DNA of 64,000 bases, taken from Flavobacterium jejuense (lineage in GTDB: Bacteria; Bacteroidota; Bacteroidia; Flavobacteriales; Flavobacteriaceae). The notes under the pieces were generated by a model. It worked only from the letters and a program-made list of their open reading frames with translations, made no database searches and was not told the DNA's origin. The position numbers and the translations under genes are program-made. Shown here piece after piece: positions 1-7,356 of the stretch. The stretch spans positions 1-64,000 of the forward strand of contig NZ_VEVQ02000005.1 in the NCBI RefSeq assembly GCF_006491595.2. The letters run 5' to 3'. Numbering within the stretch: position 1 is the stretch's first letter; each line of letters opens with the position of its first letter.

Positions 1-270
1 CAATCTTGTCATCCCGACAAAAGAAGGAAACCCACAAGAAACTCACACAAACCACATCCACAATCTCTTCATGCTATAAGGATCCCACAAGTAGCTCCAC
101 AATCTTGTCATTCCGACAAAAGGAGGAAACCCACAAGAAACTCACACAAACTGCATCCACAATCTCTTCATGCTATAAGGATTCCACATATAGCTCCACA
201 ATCTTGTCATCCCGCCAAAAGGAGGGAACCCACAAGAAACTCACACAAACCACATCCATTAATAATTTAC
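1..270. repeat. 99-bp tandem repeat, about 2.7 copies
   Basis: The phrase caatcttgtca begins at 1, 100 and 199, so the period is exactly 99 bp. Each unit holds a TCATCCCGAC-type core, an AAACTCACACAAAC stretch and TTCATGCTATAAGGAT. Units differ at scattered positions. Open frames across it are repetitive and low in complexity, so they are probably not genes. The core belongs to the same family as the array at 590-965. Confidence 0.85.
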
Positions 271-589
271 AATTAACCATCAACAATCAATCATTATTAT
301 AAAAATGGTATGTTTTTCTGTTGTTCTTCTAGTCTCAGTAAGGTTTTGTTCGGGTATGCTTCGAAAGAGGGTACCACAACCCCGAACATGACTCGAACAA
401 AACCCGAACAAAACCCGACCAAAATTATAAGTGCAAAAAGGAAAAAAAAAGTAAAAGATATGTCATGGCCATCATACAAATAGCAGGAAATTACCCAAAA
501 AGAATAGGAGACTATATAATTTATGAGTCAAGAGTACTTGGTCATTAGCAGAATCTGAGTACCAAAAAAACACAAACCACATCCACAAA
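271..589. other. Non-coding spacer between two repeat blocks
   Basis: No convincing gene. It contains short direct repeats of the type CCCGAACAAAACCCGA around 380-420. The segment 335-370 (TTCGGGTATGCTTCGAAAGAG) loosely resembles 46225-46300, which suggests a dispersed intergenic repeat family in this genome. Confidence 0.5.
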
Positions 590-965
590 CTTGTTATCCT
601 GTTATGTATCCCACAAGTAGCTCCACAATCTTTACATTCCGCCAAAAGGAGAAAACCCACAACAAACTCACACAAACCGCATCCACAAACTTGTCATCTT
701 GTTATGTATCCCACAAACCACTTCCACAAACTTGTCATCCCGACGAAGGAGGGAACCCACTCGAAACTCCACAATCATTACCACAAACCACTTCCACAAA
801 TTTGTCATCCCGACGAAGGAGGGAACCCACTCGAAACTCCAAAATCATTACCACAATCATTACCACAAACTTGTCATCCCGACGAAGGAGGGAACCCACT
901 CGAAACTCCACAAACCACTTCCACAAACTTGTCATCCTGTTAAGGATCTCATAAGTAGCTCCCAC
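590..965. repeat. Degenerate 58-70 bp tandem repeat array
   Basis: The core CTTGTCATCC(CGACGAAGG) recurs at about 731, 801, 870 and 928 (spacings 70, 69, 58). Diverged copies lie near 590 and 690. Between cores are the phrases CCACAAACCACTTCCACAAA and ACTCGAAACTCC. Six-frame translations are repeats of one peptide phrase, as expected for non-coding tandem DNA. Arrays of this kind are typical of intergenic regions in Flavobacterium. Confidence 0.8.
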
Positions 966-1256
966 AATCATTAACACAAACCACAACAACAAAAACAAAA
1001 AACAGGTATTTCTACCTATAAAACAACACAGGTAATTTCCTATGTTTGAAAACCAACAAAACGCTTTTCAGTAAAAACGAAACTACAAGCTTCTTTTTCT
1101 TACCCAAAAAAAAAACAAAGCCTGTTTTTTGTTTAAATTTGAGAAGCACACTAACAGTAAACTAGTTATTATTAGAGTTTATGGGAAACCGTAAAATGGT
1201 TTGGGGCGTTTTTGGGATATTTGTGAAATACACACTTTATTTGATAACAAACAGAT
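966..1256 (+). other. Intergenic leader of the Gabija module
   Basis: No gene seen. The segment is AT-rich and has near-consensus Bacteroidota -7 elements (for example TTTATTTG near 1232-1240) shortly before the gajA start. No clear -33 TTG at the usual spacing was found, so the promoter is unresolved. Confidence 0.4.
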
Positions 1257-3515
1257 ATGAAAATAAAACAAATACAGGTTAAAAACTATCGTCTTCTAAA
1301 AGATTTTAAACTTGATTTAGAAGATGAATTATCTTTAGTTCTAGGTAAAAATAATTCTGGAAAAACATCAATTTTATCAGTATTGGATAAATTTATAAAC
1401 TCAGAAAAAAGCAAGTTTACTTCAGAAGATTTTAATTTAGTTTTTAAAAATGAATTAAAAACACTTGTTGAAGATCCTTATCAAAAAACAGAGGAAGAAT
1501 TTAAAAAAATAGGGAAAGATATAGGAATCAAATTAAGATTAGTAATTGAATATTTTGAAAAAGATGATTTATCAAATATTTGCAATGTAATGATGAATTT
1601 AGATACTGATAACAATTTTGTTGTTTTAGGTTTTGATTTTGTTATTAATTATGATAGATACATAAAATTAAGAAAAGATTATTTTGAGTTTAAAAGAAAA
1701 GAAAAAGAAAAGTTTGATAAGGGAAAAATAAAATCTATTGAAAAAACAGAAAAAACAGAAGAAACAGAAGAAACAGAAGAAATAAAAAGTACTTATATAG
1801 AACGCAGTTTTAATGACTTTTTTAAACAAAATTTTACGGAATATTTTAAACTTTTTAAAAGTCCGTTAGAATGGGATAATACTAAAAAATGCATTATTGA
1901 ATCTACTGTTGTAGGAAATGAGAACTTTAAAGATATCATAAGCTTCAAATTTATAAAAGCTAAACGAGATGTAAATAATAAAGAAACAGATAAAACATTA
2001 TCTAGACAAACTTCTGAAATATATAAAAAAGAAGAAACTAGTGATGAGCAAAAAGAAAAAATAGAAAAATTCACTGACGAACTTTCAAGTACAGATAACA
2101 CTTTATCTGGAATATATGCTGAGCTTTTTAAAGGAGTTATTGATGATGTTAAAAAATTTGGAGGATTAAAAGCTGAAGAAACTAATATTGAAATATTTTC
2201 TACTCTACAACAACGTGAATTACTTGAAGGTAACACGACAGTAATGTACACACATGAGAATAATGACAAACTTCCTGAACATCATAATGGTTTAGGTTAC
2301 ATGAATTTGATTAGCTTAATATTTGAAATTAAAATTCAAGTAAAAGAATTCAAAAGATCCAAATTAGAAAGACCGTCTGACATTAATTTACTTTTCATAG
2401 AAGAGCCTGAAGCTCATACGCATCCTCAAATGCAATATGTTTTCATAAAAAATATAAAAGATTTATTAAAGGATGGAATTAAAAAGAAATTAAAAAATGA
2501 TGAAGGAAATGATATTATAATAAGCAGAGAATTACAATATATTGTTAGTACACATTCATCTCATATTGTTGCCGAAAGTAAATTTGATGATATTAAGTAC
2601 CTTAAAAAGTTAAATAAAAATCAAGTTATTTCTAAAAACTTGAAAGACCTCGAAAAAGAATATATTGAAAATGGAGAAGACCAAAATTATAGATTTCTTA
2701 AACAATATTTGACACTTAATAGAGCCGAGTTGTTTTTTACAGATAAAGCTATTTTTATAGAAGGTGATACGGAAAGAATCTTGTTGCCCGCAATCATGAA
2801 AAAATTGGATAATGAATATACAGAAAATAAATTATTATCTCAAAACATATCTATTGTAGAAGTAGGAGCGTATTCTCAAATATTTGAAAAATTTATTGAT
2901 TTTATAGGAATGAAATCCTTAATAATAACGGATATAGACAGTTGTTATTTAGCCCCTGTAATGGAAAAAGACAAAATAACACCAAAATTAAAAGATGGCT
3001 TACCACTTTTAAAAAATAAAAAATGCCCAGCAAGTGATGAAAATGCTAAAAGAACTACAAATAATTCATTATTGTTTTTTCATAGAAAATCTTTAGAAGA
3101 CTTAAAATATTTTATTGAATTAAAACAAGACTGGAAGATTCTTAGAAAAAATAGACAAAAAAAATGGAACCCTAACAGAAAAGGAAATTTATTGATTGTT
3201 TATCAAACTGAAGAATTAGATAATCACGCTAAAAGTTATCATGCTAGAAGTTTTGAAGATGCTTTCTTTCATATCAATTATGATTTTATTACCAATGAAG
3301 AAAATTCATTTCAATCATTAACAGATAAATGGCTTAAAAAATTTAAAGCAAACAATGATTCTTTTGAATTAGCTGATAATGGAGTCGGAAGCAAACCCTC
3401 ACTAGCAATTGAAATCTTAATGAATAGTAAGACTGATGATAATGATAATGAATTTAGCAATTGGCAAATTCCTGCCTACATAAAAGAAGGATTGTTATGG
3501 TTGAAGGAGGATTAA
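1257..3515 (+). CDS. gajA: GajA-like OLD-family ATP-dependent endonuclease (Gabija)
   Basis: An ABC-type ATPase fused to a TOPRIM nuclease. Walker A GKNNSGKTS lies at residues 30-38, a Walker B-like FIEEPEAHTHPQ near 379-389 and an H-loop STHSSH near 430. The TOPRIM part shows IEGDTER near 499-505 and ITDID near 558-562. In known Gabija systems GajA is a sequence-specific DNA nickase that is inhibited by nucleotides and activated when phage replication depletes them. At 752 residues it is longer than the founding GajA (just under 600), with lysine/glutamate-rich insertions around residues 130-185. The next gene overlaps it and encodes a UvrD-like helicase, the defining Gabija partner. A generic class 2 OLD nuclease is the alternative, but the context favours Gabija. 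Confidence 0.88.
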   Translation: MKIKQIQVKNYRLLKDFKLDLEDELSLVLGKNNSGKTSILSVLDKFINSEKSKFTSEDFNLVFKNELKTLVEDPYQKTEEEFKKIGKDIGIKLRLVIEYFEKDDLSNICNVMMNLDTDNNFVVLGFDFVINYDRYIKLRKDYFEFKRKEKEKFDKGKIKSIEKTEKTEETEETEEIKSTYIERSFNDFFKQNFTEYFKLFKSPLEWDNTKKCIIESTVVGNENFKDIISFKFIKAKRDVNNKETDKTLSRQTSEIYKKEETSDEQKEKIEKFTDELSSTDNTLSGIYAELFKGVIDDVKKFGGLKAEETNIEIFSTLQQRELLEGNTTVMYTHENNDKLPEHHNGLGYMNLISLIFEIKIQVKEFKRSKLERPSDINLLFIEEPEAHTHPQMQYVFIKNIKDLLKDGIKKKLKNDEGNDIIISRELQYIVSTHSSHIVAESKFDDIKYLKKLNKNQVISKNLKDLEKEYIENGEDQNYRFLKQYLTLNRAELFFTDKAIFIEGDTERILLPAIMKKLDNEYTENKLLSQNISIVEVGAYSQIFEKFIDFIGMKSLIITDIDSCYLAPVMEKDKITPKLKDGLPLLKNKKCPASDENAKRTTNNSLLFFHRKSLEDLKYFIELKQDWKILRKNRQKKWNPNRKGNLLIVYQTEELDNHAKSYHARSFEDAFFHINYDFITNEENSFQSLTDKWLKKFKANNDSFELADNGVGSKPSLAIEILMNSKTDDNDNEFSNWQIPAYIKEGLLWLKED
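1740..1785 (+). repeat. Hexanucleotide (GAAACA/AGAAGA) repeat inside gajA
   Basis: Near-perfect hexamer repetition (AAAACAGAA, GAAACAGAA) encodes the residue run EKTEKTEETEETEE around residues 162-175. The unit length is a multiple of three, so copy-number changes would lengthen or shorten the linker without a frameshift. Confidence 0.7.
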
Positions 3516-5422
3516 ATAAAATTGAAGAAAAAGATGAGTTTCAGCAAATAATGGAACTTATTAGAGAAGGAAATAATTTTCTTTTAAGTGGCGGTGCTGG
3601 TAGTGGAAAAACATATTCATTGGTTCAAGTAATTAAAAAAGTAATTGAAGAATTTCCTACAACAAAAGTTGCTTGTATGACATACACTAATTCTGCTGTT
3701 AAAGAAATTGAAGAAAGAGTAAATCATCAAAACTTAAATGTAACAACCATACATGATTTTTTATGGGATAACATAAAAAATTATCAAAATGAACTAAAAA
3801 AAGTTCTTATAGAGTTAATAAATGAAGATGGTGTTGATAAAATTAAACTTATAAATGATCAAAAAGTAGAGCCAACTTTTTTTGATGAGATTGAAGAAAT
3901 AAAATATTCCTATCAAGGTGTACAATTACCACAAGGTATAATTTCTCATGATGAGTTACTTATAGTAGCAAATAGAATGTTTAAAAACCACAAATTATTA
4001 TGTGATATTATAAAAGATAAATTTAAATTCATTTTTATAGATGAATATCAAGATACTCACAAAGAAGTTGTAGAAATATTTTTAGAACATTTAAACAAGA
4101 GTGATAAGCATAATATTGTTGGTTTTTTTGGTGATGCAATGCAATCAATTTACGATGATAGAATTGGGAATTTAGATGATTATTTAAAAATAAAAGTTGT
4201 AACAGAAGTTAAGAAAATTCAAAACAGGAGAAATCCAAAATTAGTATATGAATTAGCTAATAAATTAAGAACTGATGGAATCCAACAAACTCATTCCAAT
4301 GATGAAAATGCACCTAATATGATTTCTAAAGATGAAGTTAAATTAGGAGAAATTAAATTCATTTATTCAGAGAATGAAGATTTAGAAAAAGTAAAAGAAT
4401 ATCTAGGTTGGGATTTTAATGACTTTAAAGAAACCAAAGAATTAAACCTTACTCATAATTTAAATGCCATAAAAGGTCAATTTACTAATTTAATGAGTAT
4501 TTATAATAATGATAAAATTTTAGAGTATAAAAATCTTATTGTAAGTAATTTAAAAAGCAATAATAAAATAGTAATCTCTGAAGATGATACTTTTGGTCAA
4601 GTTATAGAAAAAGTAAATTTACCAATGTCTAGACCAATTAAAGAATTTATTGAAATTAATTCTATACTTTTTGAAGAGGCAAAAAAATATAAATTTATAT
4701 TGTTTAGAAGAATATATTTGAAAAGTGATATTTTGACTGATGATAAAAAACAAGATGAAGAAGAAGAAAATAAAAAAGGTTCTAAAAGAGACCACCTACT
4801 AAAACATTTATTTAAAATTCAAAATAATATAAAATATTATAAAGATGGTAAGTATTTAGAGTTTTTAAAAGAAACAGATTATAAAGAATATTTAAAAAAC
4901 AATAAGCTTGTTTTTAATATTGAACAAAAGCATATTTTAAAGAAGAATATTCATGAGCTTGTAAACGTGGGCGATAAAACAATTGAAGATATTATTGATG
5001 AAGCTCATAGTAAAGGAATATGTTTAAAAACTTATAATTTATTAAAGTTTCAAACAGAGAAAGAATATGCATATAATAGGATTAAAAAGATTAAATTTTC
5101 TGAATTTCAAAATGTTTATAATTATTTAGAAGGACTAACACCTTATTCAACTCAACATAAAGTAAAAGGAGATGAGTTTAATAATGTTTTGGTTATTCTA
5201 GATAATGGAAGATGGCCTAATTATAATTTCAAATATCTTTTTGAAAATAATGGTAATCCAAATGTTTTAGAAAGAACACAAAAAATATTTTATGTTTGCT
5301 GTACTCGTGCTAAAGAAAATTTAGCGGTATATTATCAAAATCCTAGTTCTAAAGTAATTAATAAAGCAATAGAATGGTTTGGAAAAGAAAATGTAATTTC
5401 TATTGAAGACTTTGTCAAATAA
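3497..5422 (+). CDS. gajB: GajB-like UvrD/Rep superfamily 1 helicase (Gabija)
   Basis: A superfamily 1 helicase of 641 residues. Walker A SGGAGSGKT lies near 30-38, motif II FIDEYQDTH near 179-187 and motif III GDAMQSIYD near 211. Motif V-like THxVKGDEF is represented by TQHKVKGDEFNNVLV near 551-565, and motif VI is YVCCTRAKENL near 598-608. In Gabija, GajB senses DNA ends or single-stranded DNA and depletes nucleotides, activating GajA. I chose ATG 3497, which overlaps gajA by 19 nt and follows AGAAGG. An upstream in-frame ATG at 3461 lies deep inside gajA and is less likely. The overlap implies translational coupling. Confidence 0.88.
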   Translation: MVEGGLNKIEEKDEFQQIMELIREGNNFLLSGGAGSGKTYSLVQVIKKVIEEFPTTKVACMTYTNSAVKEIEERVNHQNLNVTTIHDFLWDNIKNYQNELKKVLIELINEDGVDKIKLINDQKVEPTFFDEIEEIKYSYQGVQLPQGIISHDELLIVANRMFKNHKLLCDIIKDKFKFIFIDEYQDTHKEVVEIFLEHLNKSDKHNIVGFFGDAMQSIYDDRIGNLDDYLKIKVVTEVKKIQNRRNPKLVYELANKLRTDGIQQTHSNDENAPNMISKDEVKLGEIKFIYSENEDLEKVKEYLGWDFNDFKETKELNLTHNLNAIKGQFTNLMSIYNNDKILEYKNLIVSNLKSNNKIVISEDDTFGQVIEKVNLPMSRPIKEFIEINSILFEEAKKYKFILFRRIYLKSDILTDDKKQDEEEENKKGSKRDHLLKHLFKIQNNIKYYKDGKYLEFLKETDYKEYLKNNKLVFNIEQKHILKKNIHELVNVGDKTIEDIIDEAHSKGICLKTYNLLKFQTEKEYAYNRIKKIKFSEFQNVYNYLEGLTPYSTQHKVKGDEFNNVLVILDNGRWPNYNFKYLFENNGNPNVLERTQKIFYVCCTRAKENLAVYYQNPSSKVINKAIEWFGKENVISIEDFVK

Positions 5423-5466
5423 TGCTTAAAAAATCATTCCAAATTTAACTTTTACAAAAAAAATCC

Positions 5467-5474
5467 TATATTTG
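5467..5474 (+). promoter_or_regulatory. Bacteroidota -7 element TATATTTG
   Basis: TATATTTG matches TAnnTTTG. It sits 9-16 bp before the ATG at 5483, so a transcript would be almost leaderless. No clear -33 TTG was found upstream. Confidence 0.55.
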
Positions 5475-5482
5475 CCCACGAA

Positions 5483-5596
5483 ATGAAAACACAAAGACAA
5501 CATATTGCCATACTATCAAAAGATAGTAACTACCGTTTAGTAGGGGAATTTCCTACTAAGGGCAATAGGTCGTTTGTTGTGTTATATAGGTTTTAA
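5483..5596 (+). CDS. Possible 37-residue basic peptide or structured small RNA
   Basis: ATG to TAA encodes 37 residues starting MKTQRQHIAI and ending LYRF. It has its own -7 element upstream and a strong terminator downstream, so it is a separate short transcription unit. The RNA would fold well: ACTATC-AAAA-GATAGT near 5512-5527, and TTAGTAGG paired with CCTACTAA near 5535-5558. It may therefore be a non-coding RNA and not a peptide gene. No family is recognised. It lies just before a second unit of the same design and the tRNA array. Confidence 0.4.
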   Translation: MKTQRQHIAILSKDSNYRLVGEFPTKGNRSFVVLYRF

Positions 5597-5635
5597 AAGA
5601 ATAGAAAAGTAATTTTTACCAACCAAAATATACCA

Positions 5636-5664
5636 AGCGTCCTTCACAAGAGGACGCTTTTTTT
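5636..5664 (+). terminator. Rho-independent terminator
   Basis: AGCGTCCT at 5636-5643 pairs perfectly with AGGACGCT at 5651-5658, followed by a run of T. It ends the short unit starting near 5480. Confidence 0.85.
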
Positions 5665-5983
5665 GTGTTGTCTAGTGAAGAGTGAATAGTGAAGAGTACT
5701 TAGTCGTTAGTACGTAGTACTTTGTAGAATAAATAATTAAAAATTGAATACATAAAGAGGCTGAAATAATCCCGAAATATCGAGACAGCATGATAAAATG
5801 AAAAAAAAGAAAAAAATGTTTAATGAGTAGTAAAAATAATACAAAATAAGACTTGAAAGCTAACCAAATGAGAGACAGTCATTTGAACTATTTAAGAGTA
5901 TCTGTTAGAAAACGGACAGGGTATTCTTTGCTTGAAAACACAATTAACTATCTGATAATCAATAAAATAATTTTAAAAAAGAT
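5665..5983. other. Intergenic, repeat-like, no gene seen
   Basis: The start holds TTAGTCGTTAGTACGTAGTAC-like phrases. Variants of TTAGTAATTAGT also recur between the tRNA genes (6060-6115, 6500-6540, 6935-6965, 7165-7185) and near 15690. TCCCGAAATATCGAGA at 5769-5784 is a palindrome-like repeat. No gene or structured RNA was recognised in the rest. Confidence 0.5.
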
Positions 5984-6015
5984 TTGGAAGTTACCTTTTT
6001 TTGACTTTATCTTTG
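5984..6015 (+). promoter_or_regulatory. Bacteroidota promoter, -33 TTG and -7 TATCTTTG
   Basis: TTG at 5984-5986 and TATCTTTG at 6008-6015 are separated by 21 nt, which fits the Bacteroidota primary sigma consensus. Transcription would start near 6021 and read through the 44-codon frame to the terminator at 6289. Confidence 0.65.
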
Positions 6016-6126
6016 CAGCAGAAATTTGAAAGAAAGGTTAGTTAGAAATTAAAAACTAGAAACTAAAAATTAAAAGCTCAGTACTAAGTACTATTTACTA
6101 AGTACTAATCACTAATAAATAAGAAA

Positions 6127-6261
6127 ATGAGAACACTATACATACACTATAACGGACAACAAAAAATGAATTTAATTTCACTAGAGCGCAGTTTTTCTGT
6201 AAAGCCAAGTTTCGACTTCGCAGAGGGAATAAGTATGCAGGTGCATCAATACAGGCAATGA
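6127..6261 (+). CDS. Possible 44-residue peptide upstream of the tRNA array
   Basis: ATG to TGA encodes 44 residues starting MRTLYIHYNG and ending VHQYRQ. The unit has a good promoter, a leader of about 105 nt and its own terminator, like the 37-codon unit before it. The leader is made of TAGTACTTAG-like repeats. No homologous family is recognised. Options are a leader peptide, a small regulator, a substrate for the downstream ATP-grasp enzymes, or a structured RNA without a protein product. Confidence 0.4.
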   Translation: MRTLYIHYNGQQKMNLISLERSFSVKPSFDFAEGISMQVHQYRQ

Positions 6262-6288
6262 GATAGAACTATCTTATTTGTAAACATG

Positions 6289-6315
6289 AAGCACCTTTAA
6301 CGAGGTGCTTTTTTT
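6289..6315 (+). terminator. Rho-independent terminator
   Basis: AAGCACC at 6289-6295 pairs with GGTGCTT at 6304-6310, followed by T7. It separates the short peptide unit from tRNA-Ser. Confidence 0.85.
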
Positions 6316-6328
6316 GTGCTTTTAATTT

Positions 6329-6415
6329 GGAGAGTAGGTAAATATTGGTTTGTTACACCCGACTGCTAATCGGTTTACTCACAAGGTAATGAGGGTTCAA
6401 TTCCCTTGCTCTCCG
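6329..6415 (+). tRNA. tRNA-Ser(GCU), divergent
   Basis: GGAGAGT pairs with the 3' acceptor strand ending CTCTCC. The loop CTGCTAA (anticodon GCT 6365-6367) is closed by CCGA/TCGG. A long variable arm is present, and the T arm is GAGGG-TTCAATT-CCCTT. The D arm departs from the usual serine tRNA form. CCA is not fully encoded (GCAA follows). Confidence 0.8.
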
Positions 6416-6419
6416 CAAC

Positions 6420-6495
6420 TGATTTTGTAGCTCAACAGGATAGAGTAATTGCCTACGAAGCAATAGGTTATAGGTTCGAATCCTATCAAGATCAC
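6420..6495 (+). tRNA. tRNA-Arg(ACG)
   Basis: Acceptor TGATTTT pairs with AAGATCA (one wobble pair). The D arm is GCTC/GAGT. The anticodon loop CTACGAA is closed by ATTGC/GCAAT, and the T arm is ATAGG-TTCGAAT-CCTAT. The anticodon is at 6455-6457. CCA is not encoded. Confidence 0.85.
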
Positions 6496-6549
6496 GAAGA
6501 GTAAGTGATTAGTAATTAGTCAAAAGTGAAAAGTACTTAGCAAGAAAAT

Positions 6550-6623
6550 GCAGGAATGGCGGAACTGGTAGACGCGTCAGATTTAGGATCTGAATTTTGA
6601 GAGTTCGATTCTCTCTTCCTGTA
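6550..6623 (+). tRNA. tRNA-Leu(UAG) with a short variable region
   Basis: The acceptor strands (6550-6556 and 6616-6622) pair over seven positions with one G-T. The D arm carries the leucine-type GGCGGAACTGGTAGACGC. Loop TTTAGGA (anticodon TAG 6584-6586) is closed by CAGA/TCTG. The T arm is GAGAG-TTCGATT-CTCTC. The variable region is only about 6 nt, whereas leucine tRNAs normally have a long variable arm. Confidence 0.8.
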
Positions 6624-6629
6624 CAAAAT

Positions 6630-6701
6630 GCTCCGTTCGTCTAACGGTTAGGACGACTGCCTTTCGAGTAGTAAATACGAGTTCGATTCTCGTACGGAGT
6701 A
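6630..6701 (+). tRNA. tRNA-Glu(UUC)
   Basis: Acceptor GCTCCGT pairs with ACGGAGT. The D arm is CGTC-TAACGGTTAG-GACG. Loop CTTTCGA (anticodon TTC 6663-6665) is closed by ACTGC/GTAGT. The T arm is ACGAG-TTCGATT-CTCGT. CCA is not encoded. Confidence 0.9.
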
Positions 6702-6706
6702 CAAAG

Positions 6707-6779
6707 TGATTTGTGATGTAAATGGTTAGCATAAGAGACTTTGACTCTCTTTGTTCGGGTTCGAATCCTGACAAATCAA
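6707..6779 (+). tRNA. tRNA-Gln(UUG)
   Basis: Acceptor TGATTTG pairs with CAAATCA. The D arm is ATGT/GCAT. Loop CTTTGAC (anticodon TTG 6741-6743) is closed by AGAGA/TCTCT. The T arm is TCGGG-TTCGAAT-CCTGA. A near-identical but broken copy lies at 6970-7066. Confidence 0.88.
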
Positions 6780-6860
6780 CAAATGTTCTTAGAAAGGAAC
6801 ACCCACTCAAAGGATGGTTTTTTTGACTGTCTCTCAAAAAGACTTGACTTTGAGTAACCG

Positions 6861-6933
6861 CTGGGAAGATAACGATTGGTTGTTTACTCGCTTTGGATGC
6901 GAGAGGTTGTAGGTTCGAGTCCTGCTTCCCAGA
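6861..6933 (+). tRNA. tRNA-Pro(UGG)
   Basis: Acceptor CTGGGAA pairs with TTCCCAG. The anticodon loop TTTGGAT (TGG 6894-6896) is closed by CTCGC/GCGAG. A T arm of GTAGG-TTCGAGT-CCTGC completes the cloverleaf. Confidence 0.88.
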
Positions 6934-6969
6934 CTGTTTAGTAACTAGTACTTAGTAATTAGTACAAAC

Positions 6970-7066
6970 TGATTTGTGATGTAAATGGTTAGTATAAGTA
7001 CCGAAGCTTCTGTATTTGACTCTCTTTGTTCAGGTTCGATTCCGAAGCGTCGGGACGACAAATCAA
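6970..7066 (+). pseudogene. Aberrant tRNA-Gln copy with two internal insertions
   Basis: The first 27 nt and the acceptor ends match tRNA-Gln at 6707-6779 almost exactly. The 5' strand of the anticodon stem is replaced by TACCGAAGCTTCTGTA, which leaves TCTCT unpaired. The T arm carries CCGAAGCGTCGGGA after TTCGATT. As written it cannot form a cloverleaf. It is either a decayed duplicate or a precursor needing RNA removal; decay is the simpler reading. Confidence 0.65.
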
Positions 7067-7072
7067 CAAAAA

Positions 7073-7155
7073 ACACTATAGCTCAAAGAGTAGAGCAGCA
7101 GCTATGTATGCTGAAGATGTAGGTCAATCCCGAAGCGTCGGGTCCTTCTGGTGTT
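7073..7155 (+). pseudogene. Aberrant tRNA-like gene, Thr(UGU)-like, with T-arm insertion
   Basis: The D arm GCTC-AAAGAGTA-GAGC is good. An anticodon-like arm CAGC-TATGTAT-GCTG has A and not T at the normally invariant position 33. The acceptor strands ACACTA and TGGTGT pair over six positions. The T arm is split by CCGAAGCGTCGGG between the loop and the 3' stem strand CCTTC, the same insert at the same place as in the preceding copy. Without the insert the T arm would be near normal. Identity is uncertain. Confidence 0.55.
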
Positions 7156-7184
7156 TAAGAGATTAGCTCTTAGTAATTAGCAGA

Positions 7185-7297
7185 GCGTCAGTTCGAGTGT
7201 TTTTTATAAAATGCGAATAGCAATTTTATAAAAAATGTATCGAGAACCGTTGTTGAAATGGAAAGCTTCTCGATACGCTTCGCACTCGAAGTGACGC
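7185..7297. repeat. Nested palindromic intergenic repeat
   Basis: The outer arms, GCGTCA-n-TTCGAGTG (7185-7199) and CACTCGAA-n-TGACGC (7283-7297), are inverted copies. Inside are two more inverted repeats. GTATCGAGAA at 7237-7246 pairs with TTCTCGATAC at 7267-7276. A perfect 13-bp pair, TTTTTTATAAAAT (7200-7212) with its complement at 7223-7235, can act as a terminator in both directions. It separates the tRNA array from the RNA ligase operon. Confidence 0.8.
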
Positions 7298-7356
7298 AGA
7301 TTGAGAGTACTATTGAAGTGATTAAAAAAAGGTAATAAAAGTAAAAAATAGAAAAA

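Noticed and set aside
604-998. Several overlapping open frames of 79-116 codons on both strands
   Set aside because: They are translations of the tandem repeats and repeat one peptide phrase in several frames; no start signals or protein-like composition.
3461-3496. Upstream ATG at 3461 as the gajB start
   Set aside because: It would overlap gajA by 55 nt; ATG 3497 has a better spaced AGAAGG and places the helicase Walker A at the usual distance.
6583-6837. 84-codon minus-strand open frame with phrases like GFEPEQRESKSL
   Set aside because: It is the antisense translation of tRNA-Leu, Glu and Gln genes; such phrases are a known artefact of annotated tRNA antisense.
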